From: Durusdinium trenchii
Taxonomy: Eukaryota > Sar > Dinophyceae > Suessiales > Symbiodiniaceae
DNA: 64,000 nucleotides
Direction of reading: 5' to 3'
NCBI GenBank assembly: GCA_963970005.1
Contig: CAXAMN010022917.1
Location: 635,131 to 699,130, forward strand
Below the pieces are notes generated by a model that worked only from the letters and a program-made list of their open reading frames with translations, did no database searches and had not been told where the DNA came from. The stretch's first letter is position 1. The number at the start of each line of letters is the position of its first letter. The translations under genes and the position numbers were made by a program. Below are positions 26,601 to 41,600 of this stretch, piece after piece.

Positions 26601-29600
26601 TCCTTCAACCAAGTCCTTTGATATGTATAACATGCCATCACCGTACCATCATTATGTGTCTCAAAAGCACACCAGCGCAGCCAGCTCCAAATCCCAGGCC
26701 TCTAGGGTTCTGCTTCTCTGTAGGATCCCCACCGGCTCCAGTTCCAGCTCCGCCACGTTTCCGTCACAGTCTGGTGCCTCGGGCGCCTCCTCCGCCACGT
26801 TTCCGCGCTCCGGAGCAGCACGGATGGTCTCGGCCGTCTCGGCCGCTGGTTTGCCTGGAGCGTGAAGGGAAGCCCAAATGCAATTATTTGTGTATCTTCT
26901 TTTTCCTCTGACGTTTGAACAACGTTTCAAAAAAAATCCCCATCATTGGACTTAAAAGAACCCAAGGAAAGCCCCGAACAGCTAGAAACATTGTGTGTTC
27001 TTGTCACAACATGTCACAACCCATCAAGCTTCATTCTGATGAACAGCCTACCTATTCAACTCGGGCTCACATCCAAAAAAATCTAAACCCCAGCACCACC
27101 GAACTCATGGCCGCACTGCTGCGGAACGACTTGCAGAACATCATCTGATCTTCGCAAAAACCAGCTTTAAACAAATACAAAAAATAATGTTACAAAAGCG
27201 CCACCATGATTTGAGTGGAATACCATGCGTCATGATGTTTCGACCCTATGTGCGCTCAACACTCTGTGCTCCGGAACCTCCTCCAGAGCTCCGGAACCTC
27301 CGCCAGACCCTGCTCCGGAACCAGCTCCGGCGCTTGCTCCGATCTGCTCCGAAGTCTATACTATAGCTGAAGACCCCTAAAGCTTCACCGTTGAGAAAAA
27401 AAACTGTTTTTGGCGCTGGAATGCGCTGGAGGATGTTTTCTTTGGTGTGTGTGTGACTCGTTCAGGAAGAAACCAGAGGAAAAAAGATACCGCCGTCCAC
27501 ATCCCTCACTTAAGATGACGGTCCGACCGATCCGGACCGATGCGGTCGCACCCCACCTGTTTGGCAACATCCAGCTGACTGGCCCATCGCAGCTTAGCTG
27601 GTCATGGGCAGCTCAGCCATGTTCAAAAACTTCATCGCTTGAGCCCAAGTGCACCGGAAGTGATGGCACGGGCAGGTCGGAATGGCCAAGAAGGGTGCGA
27701 CCGTTTCTGACATGAGGCAGTCCAATAATTCCAATATTCACCCACAACTCACACCTCGTTGAACAACGTTTTTTCTTGAGACCATCTCTTTGAGACACCT
27801 TCAACATCAAACATCCTTCTGAAATCACACCGGGGCAAACCGTCCTGGAAGAACAACGTAGTTAACATGGTATCTCATGGTATCTCTATGTATATAATGG
27901 TGAACTCTTCAGGCCAGGATGGCATCTGGATGCATCTGCATCCAGCGCCGACAGTTGCAATGCCAGGTCATGGCTCCAGATGGATCCTGGTGGCGGGTGG
28001 CGGTGTGCTCTCCCAAGCCCAGGTGCAAGAGAAGACGGTGTAGGCGGTCATCACCCCTTGAGCTTCAGGACCTGGTTGCGGCTGCGGTGCTCCACGAAAA
28101 ACGTTGCGATGTTAAAGGGGCAAGGAGCTCGTGGTTGGACAAAGGCTAGACGAGAAAAATAAACTCTGTTTCTGGGTGCTGCAGAAGGGTAGGCTGGTCG
28201 TTACAAGTTGAATGAAGTTGACACAAACCCGCTTTATGTTTAGAGACAAGCTACTACTCATACAAATACAATGCCTTCCACCTTTCAATTAAAGCAAAAA
28301 AAAGGTATGGACATTGGCACACCAATCCTGTCATATTCAGCTGTCAAATTGTAAGTTTCATCTTTGTCCACTCTGATCTCTATTGTGGTGCTCTGTACAT
28401 CGCGACCACTGCTTCTTGTACCCTGTATGCCAGTGTTTCGAACAAGTAGCACATGCTTCTTAGATCTCATTCATCTCTGCACACTGGAGACAGCTAGTCT
28501 CTGTGAGGATCGAACCGGCTATAGTCTCTAGAGGTCCCAAACGACCAACGATGCCTCCGTTGATCGGTGAAAATGACCGTTTCGTACCGTAGTACGCCTC
28601 ATGCAGCTTGATGGCTCCTGAGCGTACCAGCCTTCAAACTAGTTGAACCAAAGCCTCACAGATCCTCGTTTTGAATGATAGGAATAGTTAGGATGAGAAG
28701 TCTTCCAGGCATGTACGTTTCCCTGGTAGCGGTCAGGTTGTCAGAGCTAAGACATGTTCTCGGCGAGTGGCAGGTGGTGGTGAAAATCATTCCTTCCTCG
28801 TCGGGAGTGCCAAAAGAGATGCACCACAAGATTGGCTCTTGAATGTACCTCGGGCCGTCGCCATGACCAACTCCCTCTGTCGTCCACAATTGTTCCGGGT
28901 CGGCTGGGGAACCGAGATTCCTGGGAAGGTGTCTGCTGTCATGTTGGCTCTCGGCATCACCCTCGCAAATGCGGGAAAATCTGCAAAACATGTTTCTCTA
29001 GACTCTACACTCTACACGCTCTAGTTGTCTGGCCAGCCTTTCCAGATCTTCTGAGCCGTGGTAGCTGCTCAAACAATTTGTCTATGTCGAATTAGAGCTT
29101 TACCACAAACATGATGAGAGGGGACGTTCGTGGATGCGCAGCGCACACTTTGCCAAACAAAGAGGCACCCACTCCTCTTATATAAAGCACTGCTGGCTAC
29201 TTTCCAGGGACAAGCTCCCATGTGATATGGATGTACCAAGGAACCAGCAGGTTTTAGTGGGGGTACCATGGTTGAGCGCCCATCAAGTGCTACGTGAGCA
29301 TACCTGAGCATGCTGCATCTTCGCTGCGCCCTCCCGCTCGTTGCTGGACCACGAAACGCGTGGAAATGCCGACTGGGCATGGTGAATCCAGTCAACAGAC
29401 CTAGCCAATGCTCATTAAATTCTATTGCTCAATTGGGGCTCAGATCGGCCGGTTTGTGGCCCACTCGGGCGATCGGTCGGTCACAAAAAGTCGGTCGGCA
29501 ATGTTCAAGACTCGGTCGGCAGACTGTCCAATTCTCATTCGGACCGTACGCCATTAAAGTGGAACCCCCACGCGTCCCGTCCCAAAATCATCAGAAATCA

Positions 29601-32600
29601 TCAGAAGTCTCTCAGCTGTAGGAATTGGCGAACGGTCGTACTCCACCCATGTGGCTGTGGGTCAAATCCGCGACCGGTGGACCTAGAAGGTCGTTGAATC
29701 GACCCATCCCGCAAGGAGAGACGACGTTCCAAATTTTCCGGCTGAGAAGCATCAGAATCAGGAGCAACACCAACAGGAGGCTGCCGGCCTGACAGCTTGG
29801 CCCATGCGTGGCAGTATATCGTCGGCTTGAACGAGGTGGTGTCTACAAGGTTCTGTGGGAGTGCCAAAGGACAAGCAGGTGACTGCAACGCTTGTCGCTC
29901 CGCCCAGTCTCTTGAGACAAGCCAACTGCCCAATGCATTGTGACTGTTGGGGCCAACCACACGGCCACTCGCAGAAGGACTCCCTCCGAAGAGACGCTCT
30001 GCTCACCAGGGAAACCACAAAGCTCTGCTCACCTCTCAAAAATGGGTGGCCAACGTCGTACTCTGAACCATATAAGCCAGTGTCTCAGGGCTGCCCCTTT
30101 GGGGTGTCCATCTCCATTTCATCGCCTGGGCCAGCCCCCCGAACTCACCCCCAGAGGCCTCTCCCCCTCAAAAGGCCTGCTGTGTGCTGTGGAGGTAGTT
30201 GGGCACCGGAAGTAGCCAATACCACTGGTATTCGCCCGCCTGGAGCCAGGCGTCCGCCGCGGACCCGCTGCGCCCGGCTGCGCTCCGATGCGGGTGAAAA
30301 AGAGAATGTAGACGATTTGAGGAACGAAATGGTAGGAAGACTCATGAAACTCTTGACTCATGTGACGGCCCATAATGAAGATGTTTATATGGTCTATGGT
30401 TTTTTAAAAACCCATATGAGGTAAGTTCTTTAGGAGAAATGTGGACCAAGACCGCGGACGCAGGGAATGGGTCACTTCAGGGATGTCCGATAGTCGCTGG
30501 TCATACTGGCCCCCGATTTACATCAATTTACTGCAAGTATCAGAACCTTTCTGTGTGGTTCATGGTGCCCATGTTCCTCCTTCTTCACCCTGCACAGACG
30601 CCCACCATTCTCACCTCATGGCCGCGTTCTCTCCCCTCCGATCCATGAGGTCTCGCGGAGGGGTCTCGCCGACCCGGTCTCGTCCTCCGCGCCTTGAAGG
30701 CGCTGCACGAAAGCTTACACTGGTCGAACAACAGCTTGCTCATGCTTCCTCGGGTTCGAGAACGGCTCGACTCCACCCGTGCCGGTCCGAAGAGTGTTTT
30801 TCGACTCACACCGCGCGATGCGAGGGCGGCGGGGTCGGCCGAGGTGGCACAAAATGCAATCCAAGAGGCCCAAGTATAGAAAGCATCGACACACAAAAGT
30901 GGTGATGTTCCGCCAAAGGGCCTCCTCCTCAGGCCAGAGAGGGACTGACCGAAAATGGGACTGTTTTCAGGTTTTTACGAGTCTCTTCCAGGAAACTGAT
31001 GGCAGTTTGAACAGGCAGGTCAGTTTATGAACAGGTGCCAGGTGCCGTGAGCTCTGTCAACAAGGGTCTGGACTCATGGTCACGGTCACTTCGAGAAGGG
31101 ATCGCTGGGCTGCTGGGCACTGCTAGCGGGTGCGAAGATCCATACCGAGTGGCGCCAGGAACCAAGAGGGACTGGCTGGTGATAAAGATCAGCAATGTAA
31201 ACAGGAAATAGCCTGACAAGGAAATGCACGGTCTTCTCCAGTCCAAGCATGCAAAGACCAACGCCCAGTGCCACACACACACAGCTTCTTTCTTTTAAAG
31301 GGCTTAGACGTCGGTAGATCCAATCCATGTTCAGCGGCCACACCCCGTCCACCCAAACGAAAATGCATCGACTCAGCCCTCCGCGCCCACACGGGAAGCT
31401 CGCCTCGCCCCAGCAAGAACTGGTATGAGGCCACGCGGTTCCACAGCAAATCTGCAAAGGTCATCACAACACCATGGCTCACCAGCCGAGGATCCTGCCA
31501 ACGCCCGCATCATGGATGGACATGGGCTTCCTGTAGAAAAGCAGTGTTTTTTTTTTCGATGTGTTTCGGGAGGGCGACAAACTTAAGAAACCAAATTTGA
31601 CGGAGAATCTCACAGCATCCTACCAGGCTTTTGATGGAGAAGACATGCATATCAACCGAATCTGTGGAAATTTGGAGGTTGGACAACCACTCGAAATGAT
31701 TGAGACGTGTTCCATCTTTGTCCATGAATTCTACTGGCAAATAAGGCTAAGATCTTGATGATATTGTTTAATTATGGCGTTCTCAAGAACGTCTAATCCA
31801 GGCATAAAAGACATGTCACCGCGACCAGCTGGTAATATTTGGAACTCACATTAATTCCATCTAATTCCTGCCCACCTTGTGATGCGCCAGCCACTTCAGT
31901 GCAGGACTCAGATTTCCTTCCAAGTCTTGCACCAAATGCCTCGGTCACGCTGCGTTTCGCGGAGCCCGCGGAACCGAAAAGCGTTCGCTGCGGTGTCTCA
32001 GACGGTGCAGTGTCTCACTATTCCGGCGACTTTCACAGCTGCAATGCATTCCAGAATTTTGCAGAAGAAGATGGGTTTCTTTACCTCTGCTGGCCTTTGT
32101 TAGGGAAAATTGGGTGCTACTCTAAAGATTGACCACAGCTGCTGGCAGTGCTGAGACCTCTGCTGGGATGATCATTTACGGCAAGTCTGACTTGGCTATG
32201 CTATACCTTTTGGCTAAGCCCTGGGCTTGATGTAGTAGTTCACCCGTCTTTGGCCATCTTGCACCAGTCTGGACCTATCAGCATCGATGTCGGCGAGCAG
32301 CGAAACCCATCAGGGCATGTCGTGCAAAGGATATTTGGACTGTCTTCAGCTGTGGCGAATCTAGCGCAACTCCTTTTGCTATGGCTTTTCCAAGCACATT
32401 CTGAAGGCTTCAGGGCATGGACTTGAAGTTCATGCAACTCACTCACGGCTATTTGGGCACTCAAAGTGGCCGGAATGGGGGAAGTCACAACCTATTCAAC
32501 CTGCAAAAGCCCCATTGAAGCAGTTGCTTCCAGTTCCACCCACATTCGCGGGATGACTGGACCAAGCCTCCATACCAAGCCATCGAACAAGGTCCACAAA

Positions 32601-35600
32601 AGGGTGGAAGCGTCATTGCACAGGCGAAGGATGAGATCAGGATGTCGCGTGAACATCGCATCCTGCAGCTCTCGATCCCGAAGGACAACACCAAATGGCC
32701 AAGAAAATGTGTACACCTCATTTCATCATAGTCATCCACAATCTCTCTCTGTCTGTGTATATATATATAGACACCCTGGAAGAGACCCACATGCAACCTG
32801 AAAAGGTCCATTCCATCAGGTTCCATGTTTATCATTTTCGGGTGCAGAGGGTGTACGGAGCTCTTAGCAAACTCACCGCATTGAGCCCATCAGACTTGCA
32901 AGTGGTGGCTGTTCATATCGTGAAATTACAGTAGCTTACTACTATACATGTATATGTATATATATATATAGCCCGCCTGCTGGGCAACAAAAAGCGAAAC
33001 TATGGCTTGTGAGACATCCGCCAGTCACCACAGCACCAGTCATTTCAGGAGCCTGCAGTGCTTGAGAAACCCCTGATTGCCGAGGGACGCAACCGTAGTA
33101 GTAGACGTCCCGGTCTGCACGAATGGTGAGCAAGTCCACGATCATGGCTCGAGCACTGTTGAGGGATCCACTCTCGATGGACCAGAACAAGGGCGAGATG
33201 GACTGAGTACCTGGGGCCGCCATGCACCATTTGTTCCTACTTCTTGCGGGGAGAAGCCATTGGTTGATTGGGAGCCATTGGCGGGTATCAAATCGTCTTT
33301 TCAACCCCTGGGCGCTATAGCAGTAGGATGTGTGAACAGCACCTGGTCCAAGTAGAGTAATTGATCTCTGTGAAAGGATTGCAATTGGGAAGTAATTCTC
33401 ACAACCAGCTGTTGGAAGAGGCCGCCAGGCTCCCGCCCTTGTTAGGCCAAAAGGATCGCTGAAGTCGCATCCCCGCTCGCCGGTTGGCCGCTTCCGGGGC
33501 CCCCCCGACCCACAGAGATGTTCAGCAATTCCATCGCACGCTTGCCGCGTGGGGCGATGGCAATGGCTTTCTTCAGGGCCAGCTCCTGGGGGTCGCCAGG
33601 ATCAAGGTACGACTTGGCTTGGTGGATTCAAAACACCACGGGATATGCTGCACTAAAAAAAACGAATAAAAGCGAAACATCCCAAAACTGTACCAAAAAA
33701 CGCACTTCCAACCGCCCAAAACCCCGACCTTTTTTGGTGCGAGCCTAGAGCGTGAGAACGACCCATGGCCCATGGTGACCCATGCCATCGCACCGAATGG
33801 ATCCGAATGGTGAGTAATAGGGGACGTAATAGATAAGAACAAGAATCATTCTATATATAATATATATATATATATATAACCCATTTGGATTGTAGCGCCA
33901 CTTCATCTGGGGGGTTCGAGCAAACTCAAGTCGAAAACAACGACCTAATGACATGAATCACCTGCAAACTTTGGAGTTGGAGGTCTTTGACTGTCGCAGC
34001 ATGTCGCAGCCACAGAGTAGAACCTGAACATCTCATGAACCAAATGAATCATGAACCTTCCGTACGAACCCTTGCCCATACTCATGCCGCTGCGGATTTC
34101 TTTGAGGTCTATCAAATTCGCACGCCTCCGCGTTGCCAACATCTCAATCCACGAACCAGAAGTGGCTCAACCGCTTCCAACCGTTGCCTGGTTGGTGTTG
34201 ATGGCCCTCATGACCAAAGTACCTCCTTCAGTGACCGCTCGCACCTGGGACGAAGAAACGACCCAGGGCCGGGCTTTTTGAAGGTCTGGGGGACCAGCTG
34301 AGGCAACCGGGTCGTTCCGTCGGATGGATGGTGTGCATTCTCCATCCGCGGGGAGCGGCGACGTCACCGAAGAATCGGGGATGAAACATCTCAATACAGA
34401 ACTATAGCAGGAAGATCAAAAGGGTCAGGGGCAGTTTGCTTTGAGTCCCAAGTACCACGGGTTCTTTTTCTGCGAACACTGGGTGTCCAGGTCGCCCAAG
34501 CTGGCTGTGAAGCTGAAGGCTGTAAACTCATGAGCAGCATTGACATCGATTGACGCCCTGGGAGTCCAAGATGAAACAAATGCATCTTTACCCAGACACG
34601 ACCCATGGGACTGCCATATTTGCCTACATTGGGGTAGTTTCAGGGGTAGGCGTATATGCCAGTCAGATGGAGTGTCTGGGCGATAGGATGACGGTCAAAA
34701 GGACGGGACTCGTTTCTGATCTTTTGATCGTGGATGGACCACATCGGCAGGTTCCGGACCAAGACTCCTAGACTCGTGGGAGAGGTCTCGTCAGGTTCCC
34801 TTTTGGAGCGCCTGGAGCCTCTTGCAAGACGGGGGGGTGGCCCTGGTCAGCTTCCGATGGAGGGAGGGCTACTCTGAGGTGACCATGGAGATGGGGGGGC
34901 ATCCCCCTGTTTTGTGTAAAGGAAGGTCGTTTCCTTTCGGGACCATGCCATTCAGGTAATCACTGAGTCAAAGTGTAGACTCCCCGGAATGGTCGTGGAA
35001 CTGGACATGGTCATTTAAGGGGCAATTGTCCTATTCCAAGATGATTTCATGCTAATGTTTAGACCTGTTCATTGTTATTTCAGGGAGTCTTCAATCCAAT
35101 GCCGACGCCTCGGCTCTCCTCGGGTCGCCCCCGACTTGGACATACCTGTTCGTCTTGGGCTTCACATCTCTGCCCTCCGTTCGGATCATGACCGAAAGCC
35201 CAACCTCGGGAGGTCCCCGGCGCCTTCGTGACGTGGTCACCGACTTCCGAACCCCCCCGAGTGGACTGGACCGCCGCTGCACCCGCCCCGCGCTCCAAGG
35301 AGCCAGGATCTTGGCGATCAGGGACAGGGAGAAGCGAAAGGCCGCCTGTGTGTTCTCATCCGTGGTCCTCAAGACGGGACGAGGGCGCCCAAACACCCCC
35401 CGTTCATGGACCACGAAGGAAGGGAGGAAGGGAGGAAGGAAGGAAGTCGGCCAACGAAGAACTCATGTAAGCACAACTAAATTAACATAGCTGAAGACCG
35501 ATCTATGACGTGGCTATCTATATTTTATCTATATTATAATATATATATATATAGCAGCATGTTCATCCTCCAAGGTCTTGACTTCTGCCTTTTCCCACGC

Positions 35601-38600
35601 CATCACTGTTCTTCCGCCCTCAACACCTCGCTTCCAAGGCACATGCACCGCACGGATTCCACCGCGCCGGAGGTGTAGGGCCCAAAGAGCTCCGGTGGGA
35701 TGCCCCAGCCGACCTCGCCCAACCGGTCAGGTGAGCCCGTCGACGGGGGGGGGCTCACATCAGCTGAGTGTGTTTTTTGTTTCTCTCCGGTGAGGTGCAG
35801 AGTGTTTTGGATGGGCTGAGGAGGGACCTCAAATGTAGCTGCAAAGGTACTTGGAGATCGGATATCCAGCCTTCTTCGGTGAAAACACTGAGCTTTGAGG
35901 GGTCCAAAGCGCCACTTCACAAAGGAATGCCATGTTGGACCAAAGGGCATGACGTAGACCCAGGCCACTGATCTCTTGCACCATTTTTCTGGGCTCACGG
36001 AACATCTCGACAGTCATCTCAACCACGCGGTCTGCCAGGAAATACCTTGCCATGCAGGCATCTCAATGAAGGTTTGGGCATGTTTGAGCCATATCTTCAT
36101 GCAGGATCATGCAGGTGCTTCACCCCATTTCAGGACAAATCAACATGGTTCTTGGCAGCATGTAGCCTTTTCTGCCTTGGCTGCTTGGAAGGCCCGCCTT
36201 TCCTGCTTCAATGGACCAAGTCTCATCCCTGGAAAGTAAGGTTAGTCGACACTGCTCGAAGCACCTTGGAATGGTCCTCTGAACTAGGGAATTGATATGC
36301 AAAGAATCTATAGGCATTGTCATTGTTCCCCCATGCGTCTCCCTATTACTACTAGTAACAAGAAGCTACTTAGGGCAAATAAACAACCCGCACATGTTGA
36401 TTGGTGTTTGTGTCATCGGCGAGATGCAGGCGCGTGGAAGATTGCTTGAAGAAGTCTTGGCCCGATGGCGAGAACGCAAAGAATCGCTTATACAGCTCCT
36501 GGCGAGAACGTCCGAATCGCTGCCGGTGGAGAGCAGACAAAACAAGATCTGCCAATGCCCAGGAACACAAGTCAGCTGCCACTGTATGTTACACGGATCA
36601 CTGTATGTCACCGTCACAAGTAGATGGAATATGATGCAATTGGAACGCCAGCAGGAATGATAATTCCATCTTTGGACTGTCCCAAGTTCTATCACAATGT
36701 GGGTGCACGTGTTCCCTGTGACAACTCCTAAAGCACGTGACAAATTTGATGGATTTGGTGCCGTGTCACAATGAATTTTCAGTCAAGGTTGGGTCAAACA
36801 ACCAAACCGCTGAACACTTCATGAATGCAACCGCGAACGGCTGAGAGCGCCTCGGATGTTCAGATGTAGACAACAGCCAATGCCACATGAGGCTTTGGTG
36901 ATCCCAAGGTTCAAACCCCAAATATACGGACATGTTCCAATTACTAATTAACTAGAAACTCTTACCACCTGCCAAGTGCAGGACGAAGGAGGGGCACCTG
37001 AGACCGAAGGAGTGGAGTGGCCGAGATTCAAGCCCACTACCGCCCACTGCTTCCTGCACCACCCGGTGGAACGCTGAACGTCCGGGCCTTGCGGAAGAAC
37101 ATGGCCTGGTCCTCGGACCAGCTGGCAATGAAGTGCGTCAGCGCACGCTCCAGTGCCTTGGGCTTTCCCAGCTGCCCCTGGCGTGACGGGCTCAGTCTGG
37201 ACGGCGCCGATGTCAAGCTGTCGCCGCTTCGATGTCTGACGTGTTGCGACCGTGTAACCCAGTGGATGATGGCTCAAGATATTGGCCATATAATGCCATA
37301 TTAATAGTTATAGTGAAGTGTGATTCATCAAAAACGTATGAAAAAGTGATGAATGGAGCATGTAGATTCATGTAGATTGTTGATTGAAAGACATATGATT
37401 GTGGAGATGTGAGTGCTGGGGCACCTCCAAGTTAGACCTGGGAGCGCCTGAGACCTCCCTCCAAAATCAGGTATCCTGCATCCCGCTCGCAAGTGGAAAA
37501 GCTCGGTCCTCAAGGGACTCCTTAAAAGTATCCAAGAGTGTTGATTACAGCGGTCACAACAGCCATCGTTATATCTCTTTCTACCAACCTAGAAAGGCGC
37601 TGGTGCCCCCGCAGAAGAAACCAGTCACCCCACAGGCCAGGCCGCGCCCTGCCTTCAGGACGCGCTCAATATTCTCCCAAAGCCAGTTCCAAGCCACCTC
37701 GTGCTCGGTGTCCCAATCTTTGGGCGCCAAGGACCTCGTGGTGCTCGTGGTGCGGCGACCGGAACCAGCCAGGCTAAGCTCTCAGGCCAGGGAGTCTGGA
37801 TTCTAGGCAGGCTGTTTGGAGCCTCCGGATTCTCGGGGTCTCGCGGGACTCCATCGCGCCGTGGCTCGCCCCTTCTTCGACGACACCCCCGGTTCGCCTC
37901 AGCGTGGCGAGCATCACCGCACGGAAGTCTGACAAACTGATGGGCTCCGTGTACTTGGACAAGACCAGCAGCAAAACGTCGCACTCTTCCTGCCCGGTCC
38001 GCGAGACGTGACGTCACTCTCCGAGACCTGGGGGAACCGCGGAACCGCGGGCAGCACCGGGCAAGTGGGGCAGCCGTATACGGGAGACCGAACACCGTCG
38101 CAAGTCTTCCACGGGTGCGCGTGGTCGTGGTTGGGAAGCGGGACCATCGGATGTGGGGAAGTGGGCAGCTAAAGACTCTGTTTTGTGGTTGTTGCTGGTG
38201 TTCTTGTGAGCTCTTCGCCGAACCTATACTATAGTGACATAGTGTTTCCACATGTCCCCACTAAGTTCACATCGCCTGACTTCGCTGAACGGTGAGCCGC
38301 TTTTCGCATCTTTTCGCTGTGACGGTTCCAGGTGGCGGCATGGCCGTTTCAGGCCATCAACCGCGCAACGAATCAACGAGGCCTGGAGGGTTCTATCTGA
38401 TTCTATGTGGTCACCTCATTGTGCAAACAGCACTGACCCCTGGCAGGTTCGGGCCCTGCAGGTTTTCTTCTTCAACCAAAGTTCAGATTGGCGGCAGTTG
38501 CTCAACACATGAGAAAGCCTCTCATCCACCAGGAGGGAATTACATCGAGGGAAAAGGGACCCCGCTTCTGTACACGCAGAGATGCTCTGACACCATCTGC

Positions 38601-41600
38601 AAGCCATTCATTGGCCAAAACAGCACACCAGGAGAGGCCGAGAACAGCCTTTGCCCCACCGGCCTCTCTGATGTTTCTACCAGGACGGACCGCTCAACGG
38701 TCTGTTGCTCATGCCAGGTGCGAAGAATTGCTCTTCTTCTGATGAGATACCCAGGAAACTCATCACAAAGAAACCCATGCCCAACAACCACTTCTCAACA
38801 CTGAATATAAAAGCATCTGTTTTAATATATGTAACATGTTTAACGTTAGTTTGTGTGGGGGCGGACGACTCTCAAGGGAGAAAACAATATTGGTATCACA
38901 TGGTATCACATTATCACTCACATCTCACACCTCATCCTGATGATAATCCTGGCATCTTGGCCTCCGCCCCTGGCATCTTGCTTACGATTGAATGGCTTCT
39001 CAGCGCAAACCTTCCCATGACTGATGCCCTGTGGGACCCATGTTGATGCCTCAGACAATGAAGTAAGGCAACCACGCCAGCGTGTGGGCGACGCATGTTC
39101 GTCGTGTTTTCTATCCCACCCCAAAAAAAGCATCAGCAGGTCGATGTTCGGTGATGTTCGCGTGCGAGTCAAAAAGCTTGGAGACATACTGCGGGTGAGC
39201 CACTTTTCAAACAGGGCACGGCATGAGACAGTCCCATCACATGTGAGTTTCCTGGGAGAAAAAAACGATATATCCGACATATCCATGGATCCGAGTACCT
39301 TCTCTGTTTTCCAAACTGTTATGTAGGTGCCATTGTCAGGTCCAGTGGTACCTTCTGAGGTTCGGTACGACTAGATCCCTATAGGGTGTATATATATATA
39401 TATAAAGTCCCTGCGTCCTTCGCCTTATCCCAGCCTAACCAACCGTTGGTAAGTCAACATGCCCCGGCTGCCCCATTCCTATCCCATCCAAGTCACCACC
39501 ATGCTCCTTCTCGGCCGCTGCGCTGGTGTCCTTGTAACGCCTCTTGAGGTGGAGTTGGGGACAGGTATGCCTAGGTATCTATATAGGTATATCTATATAG
39601 TTGGGAAAAGCATTGATTTGGGGAGAGTATTTCTTTTTGGTGTTCTACCCAGTGTCTACAGGTATGTCATGGTATATCTAGCTTAGCTTGGAGGGCAGTA
39701 CTGAGTACTGCTCACCTCATAGCAAATAGATTGAAAACAGGGACAAGGCTCAGACACGGGAATCTACCAGGTATCTTCAGGTCATGTAACCCAAAAGCAT
39801 CCAAAAGCCTTCCAAACTTCCAGATCGACCCCCCCGCCCACTGAACTCCCCCCAAAAAGAAACGTACCATTCCCACCTAAACCTCTCCCGTCCCACCGTG
39901 GGCCACAGTGAGCCCCCCCAAACGCTTCGAACGGCCTTCCGGGGTCCCTCTTGTCGAAGCAAACGGCGATCTCCGAGAAGCCGTGCTTGAAGTCCTCCGA
40001 AACGCCGCTCGCCACGGAACAAAAACCGGACGACGACTGGGGTCTCTTCGTTGTCTGCGCGCGTGCACTGTACGCGGCCGAAGACGTAGCAAAGGGGCGG
40101 TCAAACAGGGACAGATTGAAAAAAATACGAACAAACATCTATTGAATCTGAAGATAAAGCCCCAAACATGATCAAACAATATCAAGCTTAATAAAACTCA
40201 AAAACTCATATGATATTATGATATGATCAAGTGGACTCACACCCAGACTCTTCTACTTCTAGGTTTCCTATAAGCCCTAGAGGGGGAGCCACAAACACAC
40301 ACCTCAAACACCCGCTGTTCGCTCCTCGAAGTCCATCCAGAAGACCCCATTGTCCTTCACTCGGATCTTGTGCCCCGTGGCCTTCAACGCCTCACTCCGC
40401 TCACTCGAGGAGCACGGGAGCTTGGGCAGAATGCGATGCAGGCACCGTGGTGCCGGAGAACCGTTTCGGTGTGCAGTGAGTGTTCGGGCCGGAGGAAGGC
40501 GTTTGATCGCTCCAAGCTGAGGAGCCCCATGACCGAAGAGTGAAAGGTCTGGCCGGGGCCCCGGGGCCCCACAAGTGGAGCTGAAAGATTTACCACCAGA
40601 AGCAGAAAGCGAAAGCGACTTGCCTCTTGCAAGCTCCAGTTCATGCACCATGTTGTCTCAATGCTTCACATCTCAGCAACATAGACATGACTCGCAGCTG
40701 TCTTACCCATCTTCTTACCCCTTGAGAACCCCCTATCTCAGGAGTCCAAAAGCGGGATCAACATCTGTGATCCCCTTGCTTACCCATGGGTAAGAACAAG
40801 GACGCTACGAACGGGGCTCCTGGCATCGCTACGAACGGAGCAAGGGCCTTACTAGGAACAAGAAGCTAGTAGAAACAATATACCAGCACCCTCCGACAGG
40901 TCACCAATGGTTCGACCTGAGACAGGGTCCGTCTCAACCCTCAACTAACAGCCTGGCCCGAACAGGGTGCTGGTATAAATTACTCTAATCTTACCCATCT
41001 TCTTGGGTTCTCGAACTGCCGGAGAAACACCCAGCCGTTCCGGAGCGGGAGCGGGATTTCGGTTTGATCGGATCGAAGTCGTTTCCTGCTCGCCTCAGGA
41101 TAGGCATTCCAGGTCCTTAGTGGACGGATCACCCGGCCGGACCGGGGGTGAAACAGTCAAAAAATGGGGTGACCTACTAGCTCCATTCACCCAGGAACCG
41201 AATGAGTGGACGAAAATGACATGAAGAGAATAGAATAGAGACTACTCGGGAGCTCATATGGCCCGCAGGGTCTTTGGCCTCTCCCGGTCCCATGACCGCC
41301 ACCTTCCATCGCCCCATGGAATCCGACGATTCGTGGCGGTCCAAGCCTTAGGGGCCTAGGGCCTAGGCCTAGGAGTCCACAGGCGGGGACAAGGGAATTG
41401 GAGCCTATGCCGGTGATGCGGAACATGAATGACTCGACCTGCTTCAGTTTCCCTGGAAAACGTGAAGCAGGTGTTGACCTTCAGTGGTGGTGTTAAACTC
41501 GACTCCTTCAGTGGCTAACCTTTTCCCACCGTGTTTGGTGGTTAGCCCGGAAACCCCACCAAAAGGTGAAAGGTGATCCACTGACTGAATTGGATGATTA

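Noticed and set aside
29640-29700. tRNA-like GGGTCAAATCCGCG box
   Set aside because: The T-arm stem does not pair and no acceptor or anticodon stem could be drawn.
29855-30424. 189-codon plus frame
   Set aside because: It overlaps minus exon 28; composition is not exon-like over most of its length.
30650-30880. Plus-strand exon RVRERLDSTRAGPKSVFRLT
   Set aside because: Codon bias is good on both strands; the minus frame (FYTWASWIAFCATS) could equally be a giant-gene TM exon, so neither was called.
34051-34281. Plus-strand 76-codon frame with a hydrophobic run
   Set aside because: It completely overlaps minus exon 21, whose sequence, splice sites and phase fit the giant gene on both sides.
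36366-36743. Long minus frame above globin 2 (AADLCSWALADLVLSAL)
   Set aside because: Splice phase from the previous exon requires entry at 36498, leaving this text in the intron.
37655-38251. 198-codon Arg-rich minus frame
   Set aside because: It overlaps exons 14 and 15 in a different frame and lacks any family match.
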